Origin: Saccharomycopsis fibuligera x Saccharomycopsis cf. fibuligera
Taxonomy: Eukaryota; Ascomycota; Saccharomycetes; Ascoideales; Saccharomycopsidaceae
Direction of reading: 5' to 3'
Length of the DNA: 64,000 nt
NCBI GenBank assembly: GCA_001936135.1
Contig: CP012820.1
Span: 1,736,001-1,800,000 of the forward strand
Positions within the stretch are counted from its first letter, which is position 1. Each line of letters begins with the position of its first letter. Below, in pieces: positions 22,226-34,670 of the stretch. Made by a program: the position numbers and the translations under genes. A model generated the notes under the pieces. It had not been told where the DNA came from. It did no database searches and was given only the letters and a program-made list of their open reading frames with translations.

Positions 22226-22269
<44 letters not shown>

Positions 22270-24832
22270 GCTCCGGTTGAAAAATTTTACAAGAGAATTT
22301 AAGCAACAGCTCCACAGATTCTTGCAAAAGTTTGGTCTCTAACACGAGCTCATCATAGCCAATAATACACAACTCACCATCAGACTTTATCTTTCCTGGT
22401 GATGGTGAAAAGTCAAATGGATTGATAGCACGATTTGCGTCAGCTACGGTATTGGCTGCACCGCTATAAACAGGTTGTTTGATTTTAATTCTCAGCAAAT
22501 CTCCTTTACAATCAATATTGTACTTGATGCACTGTTGGTGCAATTCTTGCGTATTTATCAACAAAGAATTTAATTGATAAGTCCTGTGCAACAATTCTTT
22601 ACCAGTAGAAATCTGTTCTTTGAGACTATCTGGAGAGTAGAATTTATTAGTAATGTCAGCTTTGAGTTTGAAGAATTTGTTATTGATAACTTTCAACGTA
22701 TCCAAGTAATTTTCCTTCAAACGTTGCTTCAACGTTTCCAATTTGATCTCAACCAACCCTATGTACTTTTGCTCCTCCGAGCATAATTCTTGCCAGTTAT
22801 GCACGAGGTCAGCAATACAGCATCCAGATGAAGGATTAAATTGTAGTTCAGGACCAAGCACTTTAAGCAAAGTGTTGATTTTGGCAAAAATAAGGCAAAG
22901 GTTGTTTTTCTCAACCAAAATTGACTTCTTGATGTTTTGGAAGCTATTTTGTAAGAATTGTTTCTCGTATTCCAATTCATCAAGATCATAGAGCTCGTTA
23001 TAGCTAATCAAATTATTCCATTTGTAGATTTGAGTTCTGATATTGGACAGATAGATTTTCGAGCGGCGCTCATAGTCTTTTTTCAACCCCAAAATTTGTG
23101 CCAAATACACCATAATGTTTCTGAACTGTTCAACTTGAATGGAATGTATTTTTTGTCGTTGCTGCAGTTGATAGTGATGATTCTGCTGCTCATTTTGAAC
23201 AACATTAACCTGTTCCAGCGCTCCCTGAGTCTCCTCATAATAATTGTCCACAACATCAAAAGCATCACTTGAATAATTGAAGCCTTCAGCGATAATACTA
23301 GAAAATCTTTCTCCAGCATTAGAATGGTTTCCGATCGAAGTATGGAAACTTGGTGAATTGTCTTGGCGCACATCTGATTGCAAAATAGGCACTGGTCTTC
23401 TAGTTTTATTCCTCTTCACGTTACGTTTTGGGATAGGTATGTTGGATACATCGGTTTGCAAAGAAGAAATAGAGGACACTAAATCATCAGAAAACAAACT
23501 AAGAGAGCTTTTCTTAGTGCTGACAGATTGCGTTTCGAGCTCCAGAAAAGCAGGCTGCGGAGACACAGTTGAGCCAGTGATAGTATTTTTTTTCATGAAT
23601 TGGTTATCCTCAAAGCTAAAATGAGAAAGATTGTCCACACTTTTGTTAAAACGTTGATGCTGTTTGATACATTTTTGAGAAATGGTGCCATCAAGATTAT
23701 TAGCAAGATTATTGATCCAACGCTGTTTGAACTCAGAAAGTTTAACCAGACTTGGTTGTCTCGAAACAAATGCACTTTCTGTATTTTTCTCTTCACCATT
23801 ACCACTAGCATTTGCAAAGTGTGTCACAACGTTGTTCTGAATATTATCCATACTAACTGTCGTTTCGTTGCTACTTGAGTAGTTTGAGCATTTACTGCGA
23901 AGGCTGTCATGACTGCTATTATGTCTAGAAAGTATCTCAAGCGCAGGAGATTTAGCGATCACCTTAATGTTAGAAATTATTCCCTTCTGGTCGTCGGTAG
24001 TGTTTGCGCTGTCTACTCGAGGAACGTTATAATCAACATAGCTAGCACTATTTATCTTTGACTCTGAAGTAGGAGCAGATTGAAGTTTCTCCAAAGTCAT
24101 GGCACCGTTGAATTTTTCGTACCAGCCGACCAAGTAAGTAATAACAGCCTTTTCATCAGGACAAGGAATCAAAAGATCTTCGCAGTCAATGAGCTGTGGG
24201 ATGCCGATTTTTGTAGCCAAAGCAATAGATCTTTTGGTATTTGACTCTTTATTGGTCAAGTCCAAAGTGTGAAAGTCTATCAAGTCTGGTCTTAGAGCGC
24301 TTAATAAAGCACATAGTGCAATACCGTTATTCCAGCTGGCACTGAAATCAGTGATGCACACCATTCCATCAAACTGTTTAACATTCAGCTGGCACCAGCG
24401 CAAGAGCGTCTCCCTCATGGATGAGTAATCAATGGCATCATTCAAGTTGCTGAGAGTATAATTCAAGATAAGTGCCCACACCAAACCAAGAATAAGTTTT
24501 AAGTTGCCTTCATAAATATCTTCAGCACCAATGTTGTGAAGATGGATCTCGGACTGTTTAAGAAAGTTAAGTACACAGCTAATGTTGTCAATGTACTGGA
24601 TACGGTTTTTTGGAGCGGGACTGAAAGAAGAAGAATATCTCCCACGAGAAAGTTCTTTGATCAAGTGGTTGAGAACTACACCGTCGCTGAGGTCCTTTTG
24701 TAAATTGGTCACTTTGCGAGAAACGCCGTTGACGCTAACTGCGTTTGAGGTTTCCAATTGGATATTGATCCATCTAGCGAAGGCTTTGTGCTGAATTCTG
24801 ATCCAATGGGATTGGTTGGAAACGGGGGCCAT
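21563..24832 (-). CDS. Alpha-actinin-like actin cross-linking protein
   Basis: 1089 residues from the first ATG (24832); the frame extends ten codons upstream to TTG only. Two calponin-homology domains make an actin-binding module: CH1 at about 12-130 (QHKAFARWINIQL, DLSDGVVLNHLIKELS, EGNLKLILGLVWALILNY) and CH2 at about 138-245 (LLRWCQLNV, DFSASWNNGIALCALLSALRPDLIDF, VITYLVGWYEKF). A disordered S/N-rich insert (about 250-560) is followed by a helical, spectrin-like region (about 565-840), a 15-residue poly-Q (855-869) and a degenerate EF-hand-like pair (about 890-950; TKTEFRSLI, NYKEFLSSVSEL). The order ABD, helical rod, EF hands is that of alpha-actinin (S. pombe Ain1), not fimbrin, which has four CH domains with EF hands first. 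The EF loops lack the acidic ligand pattern, so Ca2+ binding is doubtful. It is well over the length I expect for a fungal alpha-actinin because of the insert. A contractile-ring or actin-bundling role is by family. Confidence 0.86.
22226..22270 (-). repeat. CAA repeat encoding poly-Gln
   Basis: Fifteen pure CAA codons (TTG on the plus strand) in the alpha-actinin-like gene. A pure repeat like this is likely to be length-polymorphic. Confidence 0.9.
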
Positions 24833-27021
24833 CCTGTAGGTTATGTATGAGGATGATAGCAACAGGTTTTTTGAAGTTTAGCTAGTATTAGGAAGGAAGA
24901 GTCTATGAATATATATCGAAACCAGCTTTGGCCTCGGTGCATAGCGTGTTTGACGGTGACACACGGCTGCAGGCGGCCCGCAGCTGAGGAGGTCCGCTGT
25001 AACATCGGAGAATTAGCCATGATACCAACAACATTCCCCTTGCTTGGATCCATTGGATTCTCTAGACCAGACGGAGCTCTGTCAAAAGAGAGGTGTCAGG
25101 ATTAGTGGATACAACTTGTGCTTATGATAAACGATGCAAAGGCTGTTGCGAGCTTTAGCAGCGACTGTTGTAAACCAGTTCAGTAGCGATGTAGGATCCT
25201 TAAATTCTATTAGCAGATTAAATGACGCGTGATTTGGGTTTTTTCCTTAAATAATTTTGATAGATAGATAGAGAAGAGAGGGGATAACACATTAAAAATG
25301 ATATTATCAGTCGATAAAGTCTATAATCACTGAAGACACGCAAATAATCTCCACTAAATATTTAGCTTTAACAACATCGAGCTCCGCGAACCTTCGACCT
25401 TCACCACATACCTTTGTACGTACTTCTTCCGTCACTTTTCCTTAGCATTGTTCCGTCCAACCGGTACATTTACATTAAAACATTGCCAACCACCTGAGCC
25501 ATCCATCATCTTCATAAGCATAGTAAATGTCGCAACCACCACTGTTTCCCAGTACAAATAGCAAATTATCAATCACATTAATACCGCCGGTGGTCAGGGC
25601 TATACCGTAACGTCAAATACGACGATATATACTAAAGCACATAACTCCAGGACAATGGATTTGGCCATTAACGTGGAAAAAGAAAAAGATGAAAATAAGA
25701 TTCTTGTAAACCAAGATAAACCATAGAATTCTTATAGTATTGAAATCAAAACTATGTGGTCCCTTTTCAATCTTGATGGCTACTTAACCTTCAAATTGAA
25801 TCTCGGAAAAAAGTAGTGCTGAAACGGTACACTTCTAAATGTACAACCTAGTATGGTAACCAATGCTACTTCATTACTTGATCGTGGTATTCTGACCATT
25901 AGTAGAGAAAAATAGTGTGTCACGTTGCTTTTATCTATGGGTAAGACCATTTGCTGTTCAAGGTGGTTTTGGAAAGCAATTTTGAGCTTGTCTTGATAAT
26001 TCCTTAAGGCCTGAGTCCATATAAAACTAGCTTCTGTGTTCTAACATTATTTATCTTGACTCTTACTTTTACCTTTCTCAGTAATTCTGCTCCAGACGTG
26101 ATAAAAAGTGCACGATAGTTGTTTTTGGAGCTTTTTTTCTTTTTGCTTTGGAAAATAATTAGTAGCTGAGTACTTTTTGTTCACCCCATTTCCTACTTCA
26201 AGAGAACAGTACTAACAAGGCCACTGGAGCCAAGTCAATCTGAACAGCAACTTTATCAAAAAAACATTAAGCTTTCCGATTGACGTTGTTGACGTTTTCG
26301 TAACTGTAGTGCACAGGGTAAAATAATAAGGTTTGTCACCGGTTGTTGTTGCATTTACGTCGTTTAACCTAACCCTGCCTGACATGCATGATTATTATCA
26401 TAGGAAGGGCTACAATATTGCATACTCCTTTTTACTACTCTAATTCTCCATTTGCAGCATCATAAAATTTATCAAGTGTGAAAATTGTGTGTATTCCAGT
26501 GTTTTTGTGAAAATTAGTCCATATGAACATTTTATGGCTTATCATTCAGTTGAAGATAAACCGACTACGTTCAATAATTTGCCTTGAATTAACCCCAAAA
26601 AGAAAACAGAAAACAAAAAACATAGTTTTTGCTTCACTTTAATCTTTGTATGAAGCTTGACTCCAGAAGGAAAGCACTCTTTGCTATATTGTTCAACTTT
26701 GAATTTAGTATCAAGGAAGGACGCATAGTCAACAAGACAGGAACAGAAGCGATTATGTTTTTTGAACTTTCAAATGTAGACTGACTGAATAGTTGCTCCT
26801 AGACCTAATAAAAATGATTTGATATGACCACTATGAAACTAGAAATCTAGAAAAGTAAAAAATAATTGTGTCAAAAATTTCTGTTTAATGGTTTCTATTC
26901 CCTAAATAACGAAGGAATAAACCTTTTTCTCAAGAAATGATTTTACGCTTCAACAAACGAATCCTGTTTATTTGATCTCACAGCTTAGAAAAGTATATAT
27001 TATGTATCCGCAAAAAAAAAC
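24833..27021. other. Gene desert, left part
   Basis: No supported coding region. The first few hundred bases are the promoter of the minus-strand alpha-actinin-like gene; the rest is A/T-rich with only tiny frames. I saw no inverted repeats or LTR ends in it by eye. Confidence 0.55.
27012..27020 (-). terminator. RNA polymerase III T-run terminator
   Basis: Nine T residues on the minus strand begin one base after the tRNA 3' end. Confidence 0.85.
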
Positions 27022-27094
27022 TGGACGAGTTGGGAATCGAACCCAAGACCTCTCCCATGCTAAGGGAGCGCGCTACCAACTACGCCACACGCCC
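27022..27094 (-). tRNA. tRNA-Ala (AGC)
   Basis: A 73-base intronless tRNA. On the minus strand it starts GGGCGTGTGGCGTAGTTGG (A box), has the anticodon arm CTCCC-TTAGCAT-GGGAG giving anticodon AGC, and the T arm TTGGG-TTCGATT-CCCAA (B box). It ends ...CTCGTCC plus discriminator A. The acceptor stem pairs GGGCGTG with CTCGTCC, including a G-U pair. It closely resembles the S. cerevisiae tRNA-Ala(AGC) sequence. Reads GCU and, through inosine, GCC codons. Confidence 0.97.
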
Positions 27095-29712
27095 TCAATA
27101 CTTTTAAGTTTCAACATAAGATAAGAAACAGTAATTTTATTAAACTATATAAATTTGTGTGAATAAAATTTTCATAAGTTGAGACCCGAAAGGGGAATTT
27201 TTTTGTAGGAAGTGTCAGTGTATAGCGAATATTTCTATTACTGGTACCTGTGGGTGCTATTTCTGAGCAACACTGGTTTGATTATCGACAACCGCATTGA
27301 GCTCTAGAGATATAGATACGTAATGATTTTTACCTAATACTCTTTAGAATCTTTATTTTATTACACATACCTGAAGAAATCACCTCTAAGTAGCACAGGT
27401 GAGATTAATCTCTTTTTTATTTGTGAAGGAAAGTCACCTACTACAGACTTAGTTATGGTGTAAACTAGTTGAATAATGCAATTGGACATATTTTCCTTAC
27501 TTTTATTATAAACTGTATCACTAAATAAAAGTATTCTGTGTTTTCTAGGTATTTAACAATTTCATTTCTCACCCATAATGTCCACATGACGAAAAATTTT
27601 TATCGCGTCTTTGATGTTGGTTGCCTTGGTAATCATGCGTGCGTCAGATTGTTCTTTCGCCCCCGGATGCAGTTTACCAAAAGGAGAGCCTATACTTGAT
27701 GGATGGTACAGGTGATACTATCGGTATAATTCCAGCATATATACTATATAGGTAAGTTCGTAAGAATATAATTTGTCGACGATAACAACAGCAAAAAAAG
27801 ATAGAGGCTCCAATGTAGTGTATTTTGCTTTCTGTAACTGTAACAACAGTATCAATGATACTTGTTATTTTCCAATCAGTGTTATTACACTTTGACTGCT
27901 AAAAACAACCTAAATAATCAAGAGCCACTAACCAGGTAGTTAATGGCAAGACTTTCTGTATGTATCATGCTGTTTGCTGCTCCAGTTCTGTTTTACAAAA
28001 GGTTGCATTGTTTCTAAAATGCATTATTCTCGAACTGATTTGGATTAAAAATCTGTTTGCTCATAGACGTCCTTTTTGTTTATTGTCTTGGTTGGCAATA
28101 TTTCTCACCTTTTCTTTTTTTGAGATTAAAAAATATATTGTAGGTTTTTAAGTCAAAGCCGACTTAGTCCATATTTCTATGTTTCAAGTTTTTTTTTTTT
28201 TAAAAAAAAAGGCTACTTAGTGTTTGGCGGCGGCAAGATGATTGTATTGTAAAACATCTTCATTGTAAGGGAGGTAGGTGACTTGACTTTCGAAAAATGC
28301 CACGTTGAAGCAGTAGATGACAATAACGGTGTTACGCAATGACTAAACGCAAATCAGACATACACGTTAGTAATAGAAATTATAGAGTCGCCAATTTGTG
28401 GAAAATTGACGACCTGTATTTTCCAAAAATCCTACTGCCAATGAAAATTACACGGACTTCAGCAGGTTGATTCGTTGTGGCATATATTGTGTGCGCATAG
28501 TTCCACTTGCATCTTTACCCAACACTGGTACCAGCTGTCTCTTCCCAACAGTTGCCATGAGACACTGGTTGGCAACAGGCGAACATAGCCTGTAACGGGT
28601 TTGAGATATGAATGGTGTGGCTTTTTGGGGACATTAACGCCTTTAACGTAGAGGCCGTTTAGTGCTAAAAAAAGCTCTATTGTTTCGGGAATGTACCTGG
28701 ACTAAAAAATATGGCTATATAAGCCAAAGTACAAAGCTACGGCTTTGCCGTATCGGGAAAAAAGCACTGGAAATAACAATCCGACAAAAACGTTAGAAGC
28801 TACCGCTATGGAAATATCCGTCGCTGCACTAAAATAGCTAATTTTTAACATATCTGGTATATTTTGAGTGCGTGAGATATATGTCTTTCTTACAAACGCG
28901 GTTATTAATTTTCTGGTTTGGTTGTTCAACCTGATATCTTCTACAACTGCGCGTCGTTGTTGACGTTTACTTTGCTGCAGAGTTTCTAGAGCATAATAAT
29001 GCACTCTTCAAACGGTGAATCTCTGCATCAGCACGGATAGGAAAAGGTCTTATTCTTGCACATTCCTAAGACAAAACAATTTCAGCAGACATATGTGCCG
29101 CAACAGTTGCTCTAATTGCTATTTTTCTTGCACAGAGAAAGATATGACCATCTCCTAACTGCTTTAGGCGTTCAATTGATTGCAGAAATTAGGCAAGTGG
29201 CAGTATTACCGTATTAGGAAATCCCCTTATTGTCACCTCTTTTTTAAAGCATACGCGATATGCCTGGTTAGTGGACGCCTACTTGAAAATTCTATCATTT
29301 TGGGTTGACGAACTTGAGATAAAAATAATTTGGATTGGTTTACTTATTTAGCCGCGTATCGTTACTTGGGTAGAACCTTTAATTGCACAACTGTATTTCT
29401 TGTTCACGCGAATAGCTTCAACCAAGAATTTGAAACCCCCGGTTATCATAGTGGGGGTGAGGAAAAGGGTGATCGAAAAACGTCTTTTGTTTGATAGTCG
29501 AGTTGGTGTCCAATTTCATCTACGCAAATTGATATCCCAATAATTGTCGTTACACAGAAAAACTGCTTCCTAGTCTTAGCAGGAAAATGTGAAAAAATTC
29601 CTTTGTAACTTTTTTTTCTTTTGACAAAAACGTGTACTTGAAATTAAAGGTTGAACTCGGGTTGGTGGGCCATTAACACTGCACTTTAGTGAATTTCATT
29701 GCTTTTTTTATT

Positions 29713-29749
29713 CCATGAACCATGAACCATGAACCATGAACCATGAACC
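29713..29749 (+). repeat. 7-base tandem repeat
   Basis: Five exact copies of CCATGAA plus two further bases. Confidence 0.92.
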
Positions 29750-31585
29750 GTCAGGTCAAATCTCTCAATAATAATGATACCTTTTCCCTTAGCTGTAATT
29801 TTGTGTTCAGGTTTCCCAGCACGTCCACCGGTGAGCGAGCATAGATGATGCTTTTGTACACACTTAATTTTGTACTGCTTGCACACCTTTTGTATAAAAA
29901 CGTCGTTGTTGTTCGCACGTCGCACGTCATTTTCACGTCAAACCTGTCTCTTTGGTGGCTCCTATTGTTTGCTGTTTCTTGAAATCGCTATTCTGGATTA
30001 TCAGGAATAACGTTTGCGTCGAGCTTTATTCTATGATTACTGTCTCCCAGCAATGTTTTTTTCCTCCATATTCACTATCATTACTAGCTATGTTTTCCCC
30101 CGTATTACATTCCGCCCAGATTATTTTTGTTTGACAACTACTGTGTTGGGCAAGCATCTCAAGGATCCCAGTAGCAGTCGCAGCTCTACTCCTGGTTCCC
30201 TAATATGAAAGCGCACATTTTTATTTACATCATAGTAAACAATAATGTTTACTATGTTGTGAGTCTGCTAGCTTGCATTAGCGAATAGAGCAAGCCCAGT
30301 TCCTTCACTACGTACGTGTTTCTGTTGTACTTCTAGATATTTCTTCGAGAAACCTGTTTATTGGACTTTTGTATGTGCGACAGAAGCAGACGGATATATC
30401 CTATATATCTACAGGCTTTTGGACAGGCCGGAAACTCGCCTCCAAAGACAGGCCAGAGATAGTAGCGTTGCGATTAATCTTGGTATCCTCACGCCGCTTC
30501 TTCGCTGTATGCTACCAGTGCACCGCAAGCAAACATGTCTGCGAGCTAATACTCACTCTGTCTCACAGCGGAAAATATTGTGATTTGCGTCTTGAACAAG
30601 AAGCCCGGTTTTGCCAAATTCGCAAGCAGTCTTTAGTGCAGCCTTGTATCTGGTGAAGGGGATTATGAGACAGAGGCTCGTTTTGCTTTGTTTTTCCTTT
30701 TCTTTTTTTTTTTTTTGTTCACTTTACTATCAAACAGTGAACAGCACCCACCCTCACGAATAAGACATTCCCCGGGGAAGTAATGGAAGAGCAATGCCAA
30801 TGTAGTTACCGCGTAAATTGAAATTATTTTGAAACCATTATCCACGCAGAGATTGAAATTTCATCTACCTCGTAATTTGAAATTCCAGCAGTCCACCGCA
30901 CTCTAATTGACCAAAAAAGAAACGGTTTCTTGAAAAACTACCAACAGGGGCTCTTATTTTTTTGCTTACGGAGCTGTTCGATCCACTTTCACCACCGTAC
31001 TGTCAATTGCTGCAGCATCACCATCATTCCTGGCCCTGAATATGTGGGTTCTGCCTTAAACTAGTGCGGAAAGTGCAGTGGTATGCATGGGGCCACGCTT
31101 TTAAGTTGAGATAGCCTCAAGCAGGAACAAACTTACAAAGCGGTATTGCGGTGGCCATAAACCATTGAAAGAACAGTGGTCAATAAATGATAACAACTGT
31201 TGGATAATAAAAGAAAAAAAAAAAGAGTTACAGCTTTTTTTTTCTTTTGACACTGGAGTTTGCTGCTGATGGAAAAAATAAAAAGGTCTTGCTAGTCTCG
31301 TATTTGTCTGCCCAAAGCGGCACAGAATAAATTAAGGTTCCGACAGCTTTTTGTCAGTTAATTAAACACGAAGCAAAGATCGTTCAAAGCTAATCTCTTT
31401 ATTTTCCTAACTAAGTATATATTACTTGTGCTACAGGTTTAGCTTCTAGCTATTCGTCCAGTGACAAAGTTTTGCTCTGCTTCAATTTATCTGAATAACC
31501 GCGTAAAATAACAAGAAAAAAAAAAAAAAAAAGCTCGTATACCGACAGTGATTTCAGATAATGTAGCGTTCAAATTGCAAAGCTG

Positions 31586-31621
31586 AAAATTTGTGATTTT
31601 TCAAAAATTTGCGATTTTTCA
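31586..31621 (+). repeat. 18-base tandem duplication
   Basis: AAAATTTGTGATTTTTCA repeated with one change (GTG to GCG), followed by a partial third copy. Confidence 0.85.
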
Positions 31622-32222
31622 AAAATTTCAAATTTCACGCTAGAAGCCGCTGCTAATTGATTAAAAGACGTCCCCGGCGTTGTACGACCCATCAACACAA
31701 AACGAGACAGTAAATCGGGAAATGCGTCATCTTATTTACAATTGCCCACTAAAGGGGAATTCTTTTTTGATTTGATAACGGGTGACTACTGCGCATTTCT
31801 TTCTGGCTGAGCATCGTTGCTGCTTTATTGCTTTAGTTTCTCACCAGTCAATTTGGTGCTACTTTCGTAATTAAGCAAACCAGACACCTTGCTGTAACAG
31901 TTGCCCGCGGAGCCCCATCAGACTAGGTGCTAGGTGGCTGTTCGCAGGTTTTGCAAAACAGCCCCCACCTCGCTCCCTTCGGCGTGGCGTTGTCTGGTGA
32001 ATCAACGCTTGCCCTTCATTCGCAACCCGAGACACACGCTGAAGTGAAACTGGCAGAGCGAAGGCCGGGCACTTGGTGAGAAGCGCGGGTTCTATTAATT
32101 GAGATGTCGTGAAGTGTGTTTCACAGCGTTGTGGTTCGAGAAATTAGAAGAGTGAAATGCTACGGAGAACTATCCAGCTGGATGCGCCCAGCGGAAGAAA
32201 TCCCACGGCCGCCTTCTCTCTC

Positions 32223-32249
32223 TTTTTTTTTTTTTTTTTTTTTTTTTTT
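32223..32249. repeat. Poly(T) tract, 27 bases
   Basis: Uninterrupted T run inside the GC-rich island. Confidence 0.92.
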
Positions 32250-33220
32250 GAGCAAGTCAACGGGAGACAGTTACGGAATTGGGCACCTCGGCAGATCTGA
32301 CAAATAATTATACTACGTCTGCTTGTAAGAGCATATTTCCGTAACCCATGTAGCACTGCTGCGGGCGAACAACTGATATGGTATAGTAAGGAGCTTTTTC
32401 AAATGAATGCTTTCCACTGCGTCTCTGCTTCTCCACGTTAAATTGAACAGGTGCTGAGAGGTGCCATGCGCCTATACGCTGTTATATGCATGTGGAGGTG
32501 CTAGCGCGAAAAAGCGCATTTTGCTTTTGGCCCTTGTCACTAAGAGTGTGTGATGCAACATTCACACAAAAGATAGCCTGCTTTGCTTGTTTCCCGGCCG
32601 CGGAGAAAAGCTTCGCGAGCGAGAAACGTGGATTGCGGTGACACAGGCGTGGTGTAGATAAGGCACACAAGCACGCTATGTAGACGGAAAGAACAAGCAC
32701 GACCAGCGGTAGTGAGGTGAGAGACAAGCCCGGTGGACAAGCCCGGGAGGGCAGCGGCTCGCTGGCTCGCTGGCTGGCTGACTCGCTCGCTCGCTTAGGA
32801 AAACATAACACTGTTTGGTGAAGCTGATCACAATAGTTAGTCCGCAAAGCCACTCATGCGATGGAAAGCGTTGGGATTGTGCTTCCAAAGCTTAGAAGCA
32901 CGCTGTGGAGCTTATAAATTGGAGCGTCTGCTTACTTTCCCTGTCCGGCGATTGGCCGCTCATGAAACCATCGCTGGATTCTCGCTTCGAAGCGATCGCC
33001 AGCGGCCACAGAGAAGGGCCACAGCTCTCCGGCAGTAGGCAACGCGCGGGTGGCTGATGCGCTCAGTGAGAGACGGAGGACTAATATGCCAATGTTATTC
33101 GCGTCCCCAGCAGGGATGCTGCGCCAGACGGGTGGCTTGTGAATAGTGTGCTACATCGTTGGCATACATGCTCCCCGGGTTGCGGAGCCCTGGGGCCCAA
33201 ATGCCGACGGCGGCGTTAAC

Positions 33221-33261
33221 AGCACTTCAGTCCTCCAGCACTTCAGTCCTCCAGCACTTCG
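33221..33261 (+). repeat. 16-base direct repeat
   Basis: Two exact copies of AGCACTTCAGTCCTCC followed by half of a third. Confidence 0.9.
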
Positions 33262-33579
33262 AAAGTCGAGGGTTGGAACGTGGAAAAGACTCTCTGCCGC
33301 GCTCTAATGTCCAAGCTGTTGACCTTCGAACCTTTGGGAATCCTGTGCTGCAAACTGGGTTCGCTTGCTGGCCTGCTGGCTGGCTGGCAAGCTAGCTGCT
33401 GAATGCCTTCTTTTTACCTTGTCGCAACAACGATCCTCACGCGTTACATGCGTCTGCTACACAAGAAAAGACGGTCATGACCGTCCGCAATTAGCCGTCT
33501 TTGCTTTACGCTAAGCGCGGAATATCCTACCGTAGAATATGGCAGGCGCTCACTGCTACCCACCGCACCGGACCGCGCT

Positions 33580-33613
33580 GGCAATCATTTGGCGCCGGCA
33601 ATCATTTGGCGCC
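33580..33613 (+). repeat. 17-base direct repeat with GGCGCC palindromes
   Basis: Two exact adjacent copies of GGCAATCATTTGGCGCC. Confidence 0.9.
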
Positions 33614-34670
33614 GGCGACGGTTGGGCGGCGAAACTCTGGCACGCTTACTACAGTGCACTACAACGACTGCTGCGGTGCTAGCGTCGCCCTACAAACGTG
33701 CCCACGCTGGCTTCTCGAGCCGCCGCGAGCCCGCTATTTCCTACCCAATGTATAGCAAGAAAAGGCGCATCTGTGTTAAGCACTTTTGGAGCTTTTGTCT
33801 TTTCTTTTTTTCTGACTCCTCCGCCGCCGTCATCTGGTGCTGCGACTGAAACCACTTAAAACGCTTGTGTTGTGTGTTGTTTCACAAAAAAGACGCCATA
33901 TGGTCAGCCCCCTCGCCCGCGCGGCCAGCGCACCGCACCGCACCAGCTAACGCAAAAAGTCCCTCTCTCAGTGTGTCTATATGCACGTGCGGAAGAGGTG
34001 TTCACGCGGTTTTGCAGTTTCCAGCGCGCCGGTGCGTTCCGAAAGGCAGAGACATGCGTTCGATAGCCTGCTGGCTAGTGGCAGCCCCAGCCGCCCGAAA
34101 AAAAGGTTTCCACGCACTGCAACATGCATCAGCATGCATAACGACACAGGAAATGACTGCATACAGCAGGCTGGGCGATTGGCGCATTCTTTGTTTCTTT
34201 TTTTTTCTTTTTTGTCTATAAATTTAGTTTGTGCGTGATGAAATATTCCCGGCTGCATGCAGGAAGCGCAGTTAAACGTTTTCTGGTCTTATCAATCAGT
34301 TTGCTACACACAATAGTGTGTAATTATAGACAGAAGCCTCCCCCAGCCTGCTGGGGCCAACCGATATATATACGCTAGCATATCCAGGTTCCCATCTCGC
34401 TGGCCGCTTGTTGTTTTGCTTGTCCTGGCAACTAGAACTGCATTGTACTATATCCTGTCCTATACTATATATTATACAAACATACATACCTGCCTACCTA
34501 CCTGCCTGCCTACAACGATCCGTTCATAACCACTATACAACCGCTTCGTTTCATCGCGCAATTACTCTCATTGCTACTCTTGATTCCTATACACACATGT
34601 GTTTCACTAATTAAACGTCACCAACTAGTTATACTCACGCCAATACTCATCATCACTACCACACACTAGA

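Larger units (their letters stand above)
27095..34670. other. Gene desert, right part, with a GC-rich island
   Basis: 7.6 kb without a supported gene. The first half (to about 31.8 kb) is A/T-rich, with a 7-base tandem repeat at 29713-29749 and an 18-base repeat at 31586-31621. From about 31.9 to 34.3 kb base composition changes sharply to GC-rich, with short direct repeats at 33221-33261 and 33580-33613 and CTGG/CTCG-type tetranucleotide runs near 32755-32800 and 33362-33390. Open frames there (up to about 120 codons) overlap on both strands with no domain, as expected of GC-rich non-coding DNA. The last 400 bases are the promoter or leader of the gene at 34671. Confidence 0.55.

Noticed and set aside
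24833-24862. Ten extra N-terminal codons of the alpha-actinin-like protein
   Set aside because: The only upstream start is TTG; ATG at 24832 gives a normal N-terminus before the first CH domain.
32482-34258. Several 60-123 codon frames in the GC-rich island
   Set aside because: They overlap on both strands, as expected of GC-rich sequence with few stops; no domain or conserved motif.
24833-34670. Solo LTRs or other retrotransposon remnants near the tRNA
   Set aside because: I looked for TG...CA ended repeats with target duplications and for reverse transcriptase or integrase frames and saw none; a database search would be needed to be sure.
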